Notes under the pieces: model-generated
Seen by the model: only the letters and a program-made list of their open reading frames with translations
What the model was told of the DNA's origin: nothing
Databases searched by the model: none
From: an uncultured Sphaerochaeta sp.
GTDB lineage: Bacteria > Spirochaetota > Spirochaetia > Sphaerochaetales > Sphaerochaetaceae
Reading direction: 5' to 3'
Assembly (NCBI RefSeq): GCF_963667405.1
Contig: NZ_OY763408.1
Span: 1,697,757 to 1,761,756, forward strand
DNA: 64,000 nt
Shown: piece by piece, positions 1 to 9,083 of the stretch
Layout of the letters: every line of letters starts with the position of its first letter
Position numbering within the stretch: position 1 is the first letter of the stretch
Program-made: the position numbers and the translations under genes

Positions 1-861
1 GAATGAACGATAGAGACGTATTGCAGAGAGCTCATGCTCATCCGACCCTTCAAGAGAATGGTCTGGATGAAGCGTGAGCAAGCTGTTGGCTTGCTCACGG
101 CTTACCGTTTTCAGTCCCTTCTCTTCCATGATTTTTTGGAGACTTGCCAGCTGCTCGTAGCTGAGTGAGAAAAGAAACTCGTTGAGCGCGTGCACCACCT
201 GGATATCGTGGCCACGGAGGGTGAGAAATTCACTCCACCGTGCAGGAAGGCGCAGGGAAAGCTGGAGCAACTCGACGGTACCCATCAGGGTGCCGAGCAC
301 CGGTACCAGGGAATGGCGCACTTCCCACAGCTGTTTCAGGGCAGGAGCGAAGAGCTCGGCCTGGGCATTTCCCCGTGCTTCCCACATGTGCAGCAATTCA
401 GCGGTCGCCTGCTGTGCCCAGGGCTCCCCTCCATTGCTCTCTGCAATGATGGAAATGTACAGGTCCTCTGCCATCAGCGTAAAAAGGATTGCATGATAGC
501 AGTCAAGGATTCGGGGGCAGAACGATGAAAGGGAGGGAATCTTCAGCAAGAAACCGAACAGGTGCAGCTTTGCAACGGTAAAGGATCTCCCCAGGGAAGC
601 TTTCACCGGTAAATTCACCACCTCCTCTATACCTTGGTTGGTGAGCTTCTGTGCCAAGGTACCCAAGCTACGGCCCTGTTGCGTCAGTCCCAGATCGCTA
701 GCAAGTGAAGAGGATCTCCCCACAATGGAGGCAAGCAGTTCCAGATCCTCGATCTTGGTTCGGAGCAAGGTTGCAAGTGGAGGGTGATGAAGAGCCAGAT
801 GGCTTCGGCATTGGTCAAGCAGAGACTGTTCTGAAGAGGAAAATGCAATGATTTTGCTCAT
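1..861 (-). CDS. Unrecognised protein, 5' part (runs off left edge)
   Basis: An open frame of 287 codons begins with ATG (MSKIIAFSSSEQ...) and continues without a stop to base 1, so the 3' end lies outside the window. A GAGG ribosome site stands about 10 bases before the ATG. The product is soluble, rich in Leu and Ser, with no signal peptide, membrane segment or motif I recognise. Coding texture matches its neighbours. It is on the same strand as the V-ATPase operon but is separated from it by a terminator hairpin, so it is probably its own transcription unit. I do not assign a function. Confidence 0.7.
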   Translation of the reverse strand, partial: MSKIIAFSSSEQSLLDQCRSHLALHHPPLATLLRTKIEDLELLASIVGRSSSLASDLGLTQQGRSLGTLAQKLTNQGIEEVVNLPVKASLGRSFTVAKLHLFGFLLKIPSLSSFCPRILDCYHAILFTLMAEDLYISIIAESNGGEPWAQQATAELLHMWEARGNAQAELFAPALKQLWEVRHSLVPVLGTLMGTVELLQLSLRLPARWSEFLTLRGHDIQVVHALNEFLFSLSYEQLASLQKIMEEKGLKTVSREQANSLLTLHPDHSLEGSDEHELSAIRLYRSF

Positions 862-930
862 GGAGCATACACCTCAACAATTGATGATGTGACCACCATA
901 GGATGGAAAACAGAAAATGTCCAGAACAAC

Positions 931-959
931 AAAAAGCACCCCCAAAATGAGAGGTGCTT
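931..959 (-). terminator. Rho-independent terminator after the V-ATPase operon
   Basis: On the minus strand AAGCACC pairs with GGTGCTT around a 12-base loop and is followed by a T run (TTTTTGTTG). It lies 30 bases past the stop of the PTS IIA-like gene and so closes the V-ATPase transcription unit. Confidence 0.75.
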
Positions 960-988
960 CGCACAGTCAGAAAAAAACTCTTGTTCGG

Positions 989-1441
989 CTATTCCATGAA
1001 CAGGCGAACAACTTCCTCGCTGTCCCTGCTCTGCTCAAGCATTCTCCGAAACACTTGGCTTGTACAACTGCGCGCAATGGAAGCAAGCAATTCCACGTGA
1101 GCGGAAGCCTCCTTTTGCGGAGCAAGCACCAAAAAGAAAATCCTGCTCTTCTGGTTGTCCGGAGAGTCGAAATCCACAGGGAAGCGACTGATACCCACCA
1201 CCATGGTGACATGGCTCACCACATCGGTCTTGGCGTGGGGAATGGCAATGCCATTTCCAATCCCTGTCGAACCGAGGCTCTCACGATCGAGAACCGCATC
1301 CAGAATCTGTTCAAACTGTTGTGTTGAATACCCCTTGGATTTTGCCACAGTCTCGACAAGTTCGGTTATCACCCCTCGCTTGTCAGTATGCATCAGTGGC
1401 ACCTTGACCAGGTTTCTGTCCAATACATCCAGTACATTCAT
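989..1441 (-). CDS. PTS EIIA type-2 (fructose/PtsN-like) domain protein
   Basis: A 150-residue single-domain protein of the fructose/mannitol EIIA (PtsN) family. The phospho-acceptor His sits in the typical context GNGIAIPHAKT, near residue 65. Family members accept phosphate from HPr or NPr and either pass it to a sugar permease or act as regulators. No EIIB or EIIC gene is nearby, so a regulatory role is more likely; that is inference. The ATG at 1441 is chosen because AAGGAG stands 6 bases before it; an upstream in-frame ATG lacks this. It is the last gene of the V-ATPase operon, 10 bases behind the stress-protein gene. Confidence 0.85.
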   Translation of the reverse strand: MNVLDVLDRNLVKVPLMHTDKRGVITELVETVAKSKGYSTQQFEQILDAVLDRESLGSTGIGNGIAIPHAKTDVVSHVTMVVGISRFPVDFDSPDNQKSRIFFLVLAPQKEASAHVELLASIARSCTSQVFRRMLEQSRDSEEVVRLFME

Positions 1442-1451
1442 GCCAAGCTCC

Positions 1452-1934
1452 TTACGCTTCAAACTCGAGCCAGATATCGTCATCATCCCTCACCACCAAC
1501 ACCGGGCATGGGGATGTACGCATCATCCTGTCAGTCTCGCTGGCGAGTTCCTCTCGACGACTGCGGATGTCGGTGATACCACCGAGAACCAGCAAGTCCG
1601 CCTTCCGACTTTTCAGCAACTCTTTCATCACTACGTGAACCGTGCCCTCAAGCTTGATAGTCTCAATTTCCACTTCCTTCTGTGTGGCCAATCGGGAAGC
1701 ATGCCGCAAATACCTATCGGCATCCTGCTGCAAGTCCCTCTGATACTCATCACGCTCAATGGCAACAAAAATACCCGCTTTCACCAATTCACTCAAGGCT
1801 CTGGTGTTCACCACATAGACTGCCGTCAATGTGGCATCATGTTCCTTGGCCAGCTTGATGCCATACATGATGGCAGTCATTGAACTCTCCGAACCATCCA
1901 GATATACGACTATCTGCCTAAACGGAACTCCCAT
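1452..1934 (-). CDS. Universal stress protein (UspA family)
   Basis: A 160-residue protein with the UspA fold. The N-terminal strand and loop (VVYLDGSESSMTAI) are typical, and the C-terminal half has the stretch LLVLGGI followed by a Ser/Thr-rich loop and CPVLVVRD. The nucleotide-binding G-2x-G-9x-G motif is only partly recognisable, so ATP binding is uncertain. The start at 1934 has GGAGG 5 bases upstream and overlaps the end of the V-ATPase D gene by 17 bases, which indicates translational coupling. Usp proteins sense or bind nucleotides and help survival under stress. Position behind the ATPase suggests a link to energy status. Confidence 0.85.
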   Translation of the reverse strand: MGVPFRQIVVYLDGSESSMTAIMYGIKLAKEHDATLTAVYVVNTRALSELVKAGIFVAIERDEYQRDLQQDADRYLRHASRLATQKEVEIETIKLEGTVHVVMKELLKSRKADLLVLGGITDIRSRREELASETDRMMRTSPCPVLVVRDDDDIWLEFEA

Positions 1935-2616
1935 GCAAGCCTCCACTTGATACTGTATCATCTCCGACGGAAGAGGTCAAAGCCTGCACCTGAGCCTTGG
2001 CCTGCTCCATGCGGTCTTTCACCACCTTGAGAAGAATGAAATTCTCACGCTCCTGCTCCTCGATGCGACCACGCATCCAGGCAATGGTCTCCTTATTCTC
2101 CGGAATGACAATCTTTTCCAGTGCATTCACCTTGCGGATGGTCTTCTTGACCTCTTTCGCAAGACGCATGATGGAGACCTTCAGCTCAGCAAGCCTTCCC
2201 ATCAGTTGCAAGGTAGTGCGGTAGCGCTCTATGGAGAGCTCGGAAAGTATTGAGGTATCCTCACCACTGAAGTAGGGGCTGTTGTCCGTGAAAGATGTCT
2301 CCACCTTCGGCACGGAGACTCCCATGACTCGTCGTGAACCAAGCGTAATCGAATACTCAATATTCACAGCCCCTGCCAGATTTCCAACCTTGAGCCTTCC
2401 CATCTGCATGATGGCGTCGCTGAGTGATTGCTGTGCCTCATCCAGGGCTTTCACCACCCTCCCCTCATAATCGACAGCTTGGTCGACAAGGGTCAGAAGC
2501 TCCACGACCAGAATCGATTGCTTCTGGTCGAGCAGCTCATGTCCGAGCTGTGCAAACTTGAGGTCTTCCGTCAGCTTCAGCAGATTGCTCCTGGTAGGAG
2601 CAAGGGTGGTATTCAC
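1918..2616 (-). CDS. atpD: V-type ATP synthase subunit D
   Basis: A 232-residue central-stalk subunit that connects the A3B3 head to the membrane rotor. It has long heptad-rich helices at both ends, as expected for the D shaft: N-terminal TRSNLLKLTEDL and a C-terminal helix containing IMRLAKEVKKTIRKVNALEK. Length is normal for the family (about 200-230). The start codon is GTG with AGGAGG 4 bases before it, 8 bases after the stop of subunit B. It is followed with overlap by the universal stress gene. Confidence 0.95.
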   Translation of the reverse strand: MNTTLAPTRSNLLKLTEDLKFAQLGHELLDQKQSILVVELLTLVDQAVDYEGRVVKALDEAQQSLSDAIMQMGRLKVGNLAGAVNIEYSITLGSRRVMGVSVPKVETSFTDNSPYFSGEDTSILSELSIERYRTTLQLMGRLAELKVSIMRLAKEVKKTIRKVNALEKIVIPENKETIAWMRGRIEEQERENFILLKVVKDRMEQAKAQVQALTSSVGDDTVSSGGLHGSSV

Positions 2617-2624
2617 AACGCCTC

Positions 2625-4046
2625 CTATCTTCCGTAATGCTCTGCGATTTCCTCATCAGTCAACCGCTGCAATTCCTCACTGGGCAACTTGCTCAGTGCT
2701 TCCCACCCGAGGTCAAGGGTTTGCTCAATGCTTCTGTCTTCGTCAAATCCCTGGTTCACAAACTGCTTCTCGAAGAAATTTCCGAACTCAAGATACTGCT
2801 GGTCAAGCGAAGTCAGTTCCTCTTCGCCGATTACCGAAGCAAGATTCTGCACATCCTTGACATGGCTGTAGGAAGCAAAGAGCTGGTTTGACAGATGGGG
2901 ATGGTCGGAGCGGGTCATTCCTTCCCCGATACCGTCCTTCATGAGTCGGGAGAGCGAGGGAAGACAGTTGATCGGGGGATAGATCCCTCGTGCCTGCATA
3001 CTGCGCTCGAAGACTATCTGTCCCTCGGTGATGTAGCCGGTAAGGTCAGGGACCGGATGACTGATATCATCATTGGGCATGGACAGGATCGGCAATTGGG
3101 TGATGGAGCCACTGCGTCCGCTTATCTTGCCCGAACGTTCATAAATCTCAGCAAGGTTTGAATACAAGTACCCAGGATACCCCTTTCTTGAGGGGATCTC
3201 CCCTCGCATTGTGCCAATCTCACGAAGTGACTCACAGTAGTTGGTCATGTCGGTCATGATGACCAGCACCTGCTTGCCCTTGTCAAAGGCAAGGTGCTCC
3301 GCAAGGGTCAGTGCCGTCTTGGGAGTGATGGTACGCTCGATGGAAGGATCATCTGCAAGGGACAGGAAGAGGGCAACATTGTCCAACACCCCTGTTTGCT
3401 CAAAACTATCGATGAAGAACCGTGCAACGTCGTATTTGACACCCATTGCAGCAAACACAATGCAAAAATCCCCTGCATTGCCACGCACCTTCGCCTGACG
3501 TGCTATCTGTGCCGCAAGTCGATTGTGGTCCAGACCATTTCCACTGAAAATGGGAAGTTTCTGGCCTTGGATGAGTGTCGTCATCCCGTCGATGACCGAA
3601 ATCCCGGTCTGGATGAAATCGCGTGGATACTCGCGTGCAGTCGGATTGATCGGCTCACCATTCACATCCCGTTCTGCAAACCCGTGGACCGTGCCCGATC
3701 CATCGCGGCTCTTTCCCAACCCATTCATGACCCGTCCGAGCATCTGTTCGGAAACGGGAAGGGTAAGGGGTTCGCCCATGAAACGCATACCGGTCTGGGG
3801 AAGGGTCAGATTGTCCGTTCCCTCAAAGACCTGCACCACCACGACCTCGTCGCTGGTATCAAGTACCTGTCCGCTTCGATGCGAACCATCGGGAGCCACC
3901 ACTTCCACCAGCTCGCCATATCCGACGGCATGGGTGTTGCGCATGTATACCAAAGGACCGTCAATGCGGGAAACCCCACGATACTCCCTACCTGAAAGCA
4001 GTCGACGATCGGTTTGCGAGAGGAGTGTCTCAGCCTTAGTTCTCAT
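2625..4046 (-). CDS. atpB: V-type ATP synthase subunit B
   Basis: A 473-residue regulatory, non-catalytic nucleotide-binding subunit of the A3B3 head. The P-loop position carries the degenerate form [14 protein letters not shown], the usual hallmark of [21 protein letters not shown] and the C-terminal [15 protein letters not shown] are also typical. The start at 4046 is chosen because GGAGG stands 5 bases before it; it overlaps the end of subunit A by 11 bases. An in-frame ATG further upstream would add 24 residues inside the A gene with no family similarity. Confidence 0.97.
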   Translation of the reverse strand: MRTKAETLLSQTDRRLLSGREYRGVSRIDGPLVYMRNTHAVGYGELVEVVAPDGSHRSGQVLDTSDEVVVVQVFEGTDNLTLPQTGMRFMGEPLTLPVSEQMLGRVMNGLGKSRDGSGTVHGFAERDVNGEPINPTAREYPRDFIQTGISVIDGMTTLIQGQKLPIFSGNGLDHNRLAAQIARQAKVRGNAGDFCIVFAAMGVKYDVARFFIDSFEQTGVLDNVALFLSLADDPSIERTITPKTALTLAEHLAFDKGKQVLVIMTDMTNYCESLREIGTMRGEIPSRKGYPGYLYSNLAEIYERSGKISGRSGSITQLPILSMPNDDISHPVPDLTGYITEGQIVFERSMQARGIYPPINCLPSLSRLMKDGIGEGMTRSDHPHLSNQLFASYSHVKDVQNLASVIGEEELTSLDQQYLEFGNFFEKQFVNQGFDEDRSIEQTLDLGWEALSKLPSEELQRLTDEEIAEHYGR

Positions 4047-5814
4047 AGATTCCTCCAATCTGGTCGATCGCCCTTTCCAGGCGCATCTGGATCTTATCGA
4101 TTGCTCCCAAGTCATCATTGCTGACCGAAAGCCGCATTCTGGCCATCTCCTGCACTGCTTTCAGCCTTCTGATTTTCACCATGGGGACGCCTTTTGCAAT
4201 GGCTTCATTTCCCTTCTGGTAGTACGCAAGGATGACAGAAAGCATCTTCACCTGCTTCTCTACAGAACAGTATCTATCAACCTCGTCGAAGGCATTCTGC
4301 TGAAGGAAGGCTGTCTTGAAGAGCGAACAGACTTCGAGAATGAAGTTCTGGGTATCCGGCAGTGCATCCGGTCCAACGAGCTTCACGATCTGCTGGAGCC
4401 TGACTTCCTTTTGCAGCAAGTCCATGATCTGGGTTCGGCTTGCATACCACGAGCCTTCACTGTGGTCATTCCACCACATCTTCACATCGGTAAGATATTC
4501 GCTGTAGGAGTCCAGCCAACTGATGGCAGGATAGTGACGGCTGCTGGCAAGTTGGCGGTCAAGACCCCAGAAACAACGCACAAAACGTTTGGTGTGCTGG
4601 GTGACCGGTTCTGAGAAGTCGCCGCCTGGAGGGCTGACGGCCCCGATGATCGAAACAGAGCCATCGTATCCACTCTGGGTACGCATATAACCCGCGCGTT
4701 CATAGAACTGGGCGATTCGGGTGGGAAGATAAGCCGGGAAGCCCTCCTCTGCAGGCATCTCTTCCATACGGCCGCTGAGCTCGCGGAGCGCTTCAGCCCA
4801 TCGGCTGGTCGAGTCTGCCATGATGGCCACATGATAGCCCTGGTCACGATAGTACTCAGCCATCGTGATACCTGTATAAATGGAAGCCTCACGAGCACTT
4901 ACCGGCATATTCGATGTATTGGCAATGAGGATGGTACGCTCCATGAGCGATTGGCCGGTCCTCGGATCGACGAGCAGGGGAAACTCCCTCAGTACATCGG
5001 TCATCTCGTTGCCCCGTTCCCCGCAGCCGATGTAGACGATGATGTCTGCATCGCACCACTGGGCGATGGAGTGCTGGGTCATGGTCTTGCCGGTCCCGAA
5101 GCCTCCGGGAATTGCCACCGTCCCGCCTTTGGCAAGCGGGAAGAGGGTGTCGATGACCCTCAGTCCGGTAACCAACGGTTGCTTGAGGGCAAGACGTTGG
5201 TCTACAGGTCTCGAAATCCGGATCGGCCACTTCTGGAGCATGGTCACCGGCTCCTGTCTCCCGTCGGGAAGCACCACCTGTGCAATGACATCCTCGATGG
5301 TATATTCCCCATCCTTTGCAATCGATGCAAGGACACCACTGCTGATGTGCGGACTGATGATGATACGGTGTTCGATCCGGCTTGTCTCCTGGACAGTACC
5401 GATGACCATCCCTGCATGGACGGCAGAGCCCTCCTCCACCGTTGCATGGAAAGCCCAACGCTTGGTGTGGTTGACCGCATCGAAGGTTAGACCGCGGGAG
5501 ATGAAGGCGCCGCTTGCAGCGCCAAGTTCCTCCAAGGGCCGCTGGATTCCGTCATAGATGGTTCCGATGAGCCCCGGGGCAAGCTCTACACTCAAGCTCA
5601 TCCCACTACCATAGACATTGTCTCCAGGACAGATACCGGTGGCATCCTCATAAACCTGTACGGTAGCCAACCCATCATAGAGTTTCACCACCTCACCTAC
5701 CAGCTGCTGTTCACCGATGCGGACCATCTCCATCATCATCGCATCGGAGATGTCCTTGACAATGAGTATCGGCCCATTCACGCGTTTGACGTGTCCGATT
5801 ATTCTCTCTTTCAT
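4036..5814 (-). CDS. atpA: V-type ATP synthase subunit A (catalytic)
   Basis: A 592-residue catalytic subunit that hydrolyses or makes ATP at the head of the V1 sector. The Walker A motif GGFGTGKT is at residues 237-244, followed by the conserved [16 protein letters not shown]. The A-specific non-homologous insert (about residues 110-190) is present, which separates it from F-type beta. [14 protein letters not shown] is intact. The ATG overlaps the stop of subunit E as ATGA. Length is normal for bacterial and archaeal A subunits. Confidence 0.98.
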   Translation of the reverse strand: MKERIIGHVKRVNGPILIVKDISDAMMMEMVRIGEQQLVGEVVKLYDGLATVQVYEDATGICPGDNVYGSGMSLSVELAPGLIGTIYDGIQRPLEELGAASGAFISRGLTFDAVNHTKRWAFHATVEEGSAVHAGMVIGTVQETSRIEHRIIISPHISSGVLASIAKDGEYTIEDVIAQVVLPDGRQEPVTMLQKWPIRISRPVDQRLALKQPLVTGLRVIDTLFPLAKGGTVAIPGGFGTGKTMTQHSIAQWCDADIIVYIGCGERGNEMTDVLREFPLLVDPRTGQSLMERTILIANTSNMPVSAREASIYTGITMAEYYRDQGYHVAIMADSTSRWAEALRELSGRMEEMPAEEGFPAYLPTRIAQFYERAGYMRTQSGYDGSVSIIGAVSPPGGDFSEPVTQHTKRFVRCFWGLDRQLASSRHYPAISWLDSYSEYLTDVKMWWNDHSEGSWYASRTQIMDLLQKEVRLQQIVKLVGPDALPDTQNFILEVCSLFKTAFLQQNAFDEVDRYCSVEKQVKMLSVILAYYQKGNEAIAKGVPMVKIRRLKAVQEMARMRLSVSNDDLGAIDKIQMRLERAIDQIGGIYEN

Positions 5815-6407
5815 GTATGTTCCTGAATCATTGACCTAACTACGCGGTCGAATCGTCTCAAGCGTATTTCGACCTGATTATTGAAGGAGATGGTGTCATC
5901 CATGGAGGACACAATCACCCCAATGCTACGGATTGCTTTCTTTTCCAGCGTAAGTGTGATGTCACTTCCGGTTACGCGTTTGACCAGCATGCCGGCTTGC
6001 TCCAGATGTGCTTCTGTGACAGGACATTGGGGACTGAAGGATACTTTTGCTTGCTTGAGGTCCAGGCCGATGGCAGCTTCCGCAATCCAGGTGCCCAGAT
6101 AGTTGCCCACCGTTTTGGCATCCAACGAAGAGAGCACTCGATTCATGACTTGCTGATAACTCTCATCGATCTGGCGAAGGCTGGCTTTACGCTTTGCACT
6201 TGCCATGTTTGCCTGCAACCGAAACCGAATCTGCTTCAGCTTATCTTCGGTTGCACGCCTTTCCACCTCGATGTCCTTCTCTGCGCGAAGACGAGCCTCT
6301 TCAAGAAGACGACTCGCCGTTACCTCAGCATCCTCAAGGATTTGCTTGGCCTTCATATCCGCTTCTTCGAGAATACCGCTCAAGAGTCGGCTGTCAGTTG
6401 TTTCCAT
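5811..6407 (-). CDS. atpE: V-type ATP synthase subunit E
   Basis: A 198-residue peripheral-stalk subunit. The first ~85 residues are a charged Ala/Glu-rich helix (MKAKQILEDAEVTASRLLEEA) that would pair with the G/H subunit, and the C-terminal half is the globular head that contacts A/B. Its stop overlaps the A start (ATGA). The ATG follows an AGGA site at about 9 bases, 11 bases after the end of subunit F. Confidence 0.9.
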   Translation of the reverse strand: METTDSRLLSGILEEADMKAKQILEDAEVTASRLLEEARLRAEKDIEVERRATEDKLKQIRFRLQANMASAKRKASLRQIDESYQQVMNRVLSSLDAKTVGNYLGTWIAEAAIGLDLKQAKVSFSPQCPVTEAHLEQAGMLVKRVTGSDITLTLEKKAIRSIGVIVSSMDDTISFNNQVEIRLRRFDRVVRSMIQEHT

Positions 6408-6418
6408 TCAAACCATTC

Positions 6419-6721
6419 CTACAACGATACCCCGATGGCCTGGTTGACCAGGGTACGCAAATCGGTACGCCCCTCCTTTGAGTTCGGGGAGGGTATTTCA
6501 ACGACAAGGGGAAAGGACTCGGAGAACAGATATCGGTCGACCGTACCCCGAATCAGGGAAGCCACTGTATCCGTAATGATGATGATCCCGTTGTCAGGAT
6601 CCTCCAAAGCCTTGTCCCATGCTCGTTTTGCCTGTTCGGCATTTGTCGCCTGCATGCCGAAAACACCAACCAGGGAGAACCCCAGAACGGTATCCTCGTC
6701 ACCGATGACAAAGTATTTCAT
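6419..6721 (-). CDS. atpF: V-type ATP synthase subunit F
   Basis: A 100-residue central-stalk subunit. The N-terminus MKYFVIGDEDTVLGFSLVG is the family signature, and the segment DNGIIIITDTVASLIR matches the strand-helix typical of F. It binds D and modulates the ATPase in related enzymes. It lies 2 bases after the K gene, so it is co-translated within the operon. Length is normal. Confidence 0.95.
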   Translation of the reverse strand: MKYFVIGDEDTVLGFSLVGVFGMQATNAEQAKRAWDKALEDPDNGIIIITDTVASLIRGTVDRYLFSESFPLVVEIPSPNSKEGRTDLRTLVNQAIGVSL

Positions 6722-6723
6722 GC

Positions 6724-7071
6724 TCAGACCTTGCCGAGAATCATCAGGCTGGTGATGAATCCGAAGACCACAAGGCCTTCAGCAAGAGCGATGAAAATCA
6801 AAGCCTGGCTGGCAATCTCGGGACGCTCGCTGATGGCTCCCATCGCAGCACTTCCCACCTTGCCGATAGCCATGCCTGCAGCAAGAGCACCTACGGCAAA
6901 CGCGATGGCTGCGCTGAAGCAGACCAATGCAAGGTTGTAGTCACTCCTTTGGGCAGCTTCCGTCGTTGCTGCAAAGGCACCGGGGGCGAAGATGAACGCA
7001 GAGGCAAGCAACATAAGCGCCGTTGCAACAAAGGTCATCGATACTTTTTTTCTGAATGCGATGTTGGTCAT
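6724..7071 (-). CDS. atpK: V-type ATP synthase subunit K (rotor ring), short form with leader helix
   Basis: A 115-residue proteolipid. Residues 10-34 form a hydrophobic, signal-peptide-like helix ending in APGAFA, followed by a single two-helix hairpin (residues about 47-110). The ion-carrying Glu is residue 98 in ALAEG. Many V-type K subunits have two fused hairpins (about 155 residues), so this is the short, F-type-c-like form. By gapless alignment from RPE to the QPE of Na+ c-subunits, the Na+-marking Gln is Ile here, which leans towards H+; this is inference. Start at 7071 has GAGGAGGG upstream; the in-frame ATG at 7098 has no such site. Confidence 0.92.
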   Translation of the reverse strand: MTNIAFRKKVSMTFVATALMLLASAFIFAPGAFAATTEAAQRSDYNLALVCFSAAIAFAVGALAAGMAIGKVGSAAMGAISERPEIASQALIFIALAEGLVVFGFITSLMILGKV

Positions 7072-7097
7072 AGTGTGACCCTCCTCAAAAGAATGCA

Positions 7098-9083
7098 CTA
7101 TCTCTTCTCGGAACGGGTGTTGGAGAGCCCAACCGGCTCATACGCCACACCTTTTCCGGTGAAATACCGTGAAAAGAACTCGTAGTAGTTCAAACGAAGC
7201 GACTGGATGCCTGCACTCAGGCCTTCCAGAACAATTACCAGGACGTTTCCCAAAATGAAAATCGCCACTCCCCCGAATCCATCCACCATCGAGGAAAGTT
7301 CCTTGAAAGACTCCATCAGCGAAGCATGGGCTATTCCCAAGCCGGCCACACGCATGAAGGAGAGCGTATTGGAAAGATATCCGGTGAAAATCTCCAGGAC
7401 ATCCACCAGGAATTCCATGACTGAATCAAGGATGACGTGGCTGATCTCATGGCGTTCCCCACCCTTTCGCAACGAAACCAAATAGATGATGAACCCACGG
7501 GCAAAGAGCAGGATGAGAGAAACGGTGACAACCGGTGCAATCCAAGGCTGGGAGGGGAAGGTCCTGTAGCCGCTTCTCACAAACCCAAAGCCCATGTAGA
7601 GACCGATGCCGAACAACAGTCCCCCAAGCAATCCATTCTTATCCAACAGAAGTGTCAGATACGCCTTCTTGCGGCTGAGATTGATCCAATTGAGAACCAG
7701 ACCGGTGTAAATGATGATGATACCGAACCGGATGGTGATGCCCAGTATTCCATACACATCAGTGATCAGTGTTCCATGGCCGGCCACTGCCGCCTCAAAA
7801 TTGAACCAAAGGGCAGGAACCAGAGGCAAGCCAAAGTAGGAACCGAACAGTGCTCCGAACACCATGGATGACAAGCCAAGGTAGACCAAGAGGCTGGTCA
7901 CATTGCGGCTGAGCATCCCGTCCGGTTTGAGGGGGTGTGTCTTGTAGCTGTGCGAACCCATGAGGCCAACGAGCAATAGCACCAGACCTTGTCCAACATC
8001 AGCAAACATCAGGCCAAACATGGAAAGATAGGCAACCATTACGAATATCGTCGGATTCACCGTCCCATATTCCGGGGTGCTGTAGTTGTTCACAATCTTC
8101 TGGAAGGGGGCAAGCGCCTTCGGGCTTGACATTGCAACCGGTACTTGATCGCGGGGCATGGAAGAAGCCTCAGTCCATTCGACCACACATTGGCCCTCAC
8201 TTGCATCCTCTATGGCCTTTTCGACCAAGGAAGCCTGGTCGGTGGGAACCCAACCGGAGAACAGGGTGGTATTGCGGGTGTAGGCAAAATAGGAACGAAT
8301 CTGGTCGCAAAGCTCATTGAGCCTGAGATTGGACCATATGGCGTACAGCTGTGCCTGGTGGGAAGCCACCACTGCATCAACTTCCATCTCAATGGCTCCA
8401 CGATCCTGCAACGCCTTGGCATGCTCCTCATCGAGACGGCTCTTGATCAACTGCAAGGCCTGCCGTTGCAACTCCACATCACTGGACTCAACCCAGCCAA
8501 ACTTTTCCAACAAGGGGTCTACTTGGGAAACATCGCGGCGCAAAGTCAGGCTGATATACCTCTGGGTGTCGGCGATAGGTTCCATCAAACCACCGAAGGC
8601 AGAGATTTTCAGTATCAGATCCTCGGCTTTCCCATGGGTCAGCTCGCCTAGGCGGAGGTCAAGGTATTCTCCCTTGTCCTCTTGAATGTAACGTCTCAGT
8701 TCCTCAAGCCCCATCAGGTGCTGGTTGCTGTCTTTCTGTTTCTCTTTCAGGGAGAGCAAGCTGACGTTCAACGCGTCAATTTGCTGCTTGTACTGCTCCA
8801 GCTGTGGGGTCTCCACTTTCTTGACATCAAGCTTTTCTGTCGCCGGAATGGAGATATGCCCTTGCTTGAGCAGGGCTTCCACACGATGGCGAAGGTCCTC
8901 AAGCGCAGAGCGGTTGATGCTGCTGGGACGACTGGAGAGTCGTTCCATCTGCTGGGGGTCGAGTTTGTTGATGTGGACAAAATCCAGCACGCCCAGGGCG
9001 AGCAGTGCCCTCACCACAGCATCACTGGTCTGTTCAAGGACCACCGCTGTGAGTAATTTCATCGGTCTCGTAAACAAATTCAT
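7098..9083 (-). CDS. atpI: V-type ATP synthase subunit I
   Basis: A 661-residue subunit equivalent to eukaryotic subunit a. The N-terminal ~320 residues are soluble and coiled-coil rich, and the C-terminal half has about seven to eight membrane helices, with conserved stretches such as MFGLMFADVGQGLVLL and NTLSFMRVAGLGIAHA. The latter carries the essential Arg that faces the K ring. The ATG forms an ATGA overlap with the C subunit stop, with a G-rich site before it. Length is normal. Confidence 0.96.
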   Translation of the reverse strand: MNLFTRPMKLLTAVVLEQTSDAVVRALLALGVLDFVHINKLDPQQMERLSSRPSSINRSALEDLRHRVEALLKQGHISIPATEKLDVKKVETPQLEQYKQQIDALNVSLLSLKEKQKDSNQHLMGLEELRRYIQEDKGEYLDLRLGELTHGKAEDLILKISAFGGLMEPIADTQRYISLTLRRDVSQVDPLLEKFGWVESSDVELQRQALQLIKSRLDEEHAKALQDRGAIEMEVDAVVASHQAQLYAIWSNLRLNELCDQIRSYFAYTRNTTLFSGWVPTDQASLVEKAIEDASEGQCVVEWTEASSMPRDQVPVAMSSPKALAPFQKIVNNYSTPEYGTVNPTIFVMVAYLSMFGLMFADVGQGLVLLLVGLMGSHSYKTHPLKPDGMLSRNVTSLLVYLGLSSMVFGALFGSYFGLPLVPALWFNFEAAVAGHGTLITDVYGILGITIRFGIIIIYTGLVLNWINLSRKKAYLTLLLDKNGLLGGLLFGIGLYMGFGFVRSGYRTFPSQPWIAPVVTVSLILLFARGFIIYLVSLRKGGERHEISHVILDSVMEFLVDVLEIFTGYLSNTLSFMRVAGLGIAHASLMESFKELSSMVDGFGGVAIFILGNVLVIVLEGLSAGIQSLRLNYYEFFSRYFTGKGVAYEPVGLSNTRSEKR

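Noticed and set aside
1..528. Short plus-strand frames near 182-528
   Set aside because: They are antisense to the continuous minus-strand gene at 1-861.
3523..4614. A long plus-strand frame opposite subunits A and B
   Set aside because: It lies antisense to a firm V-ATPase gene and its product is not like any protein; it arises from codon bias of the real gene.
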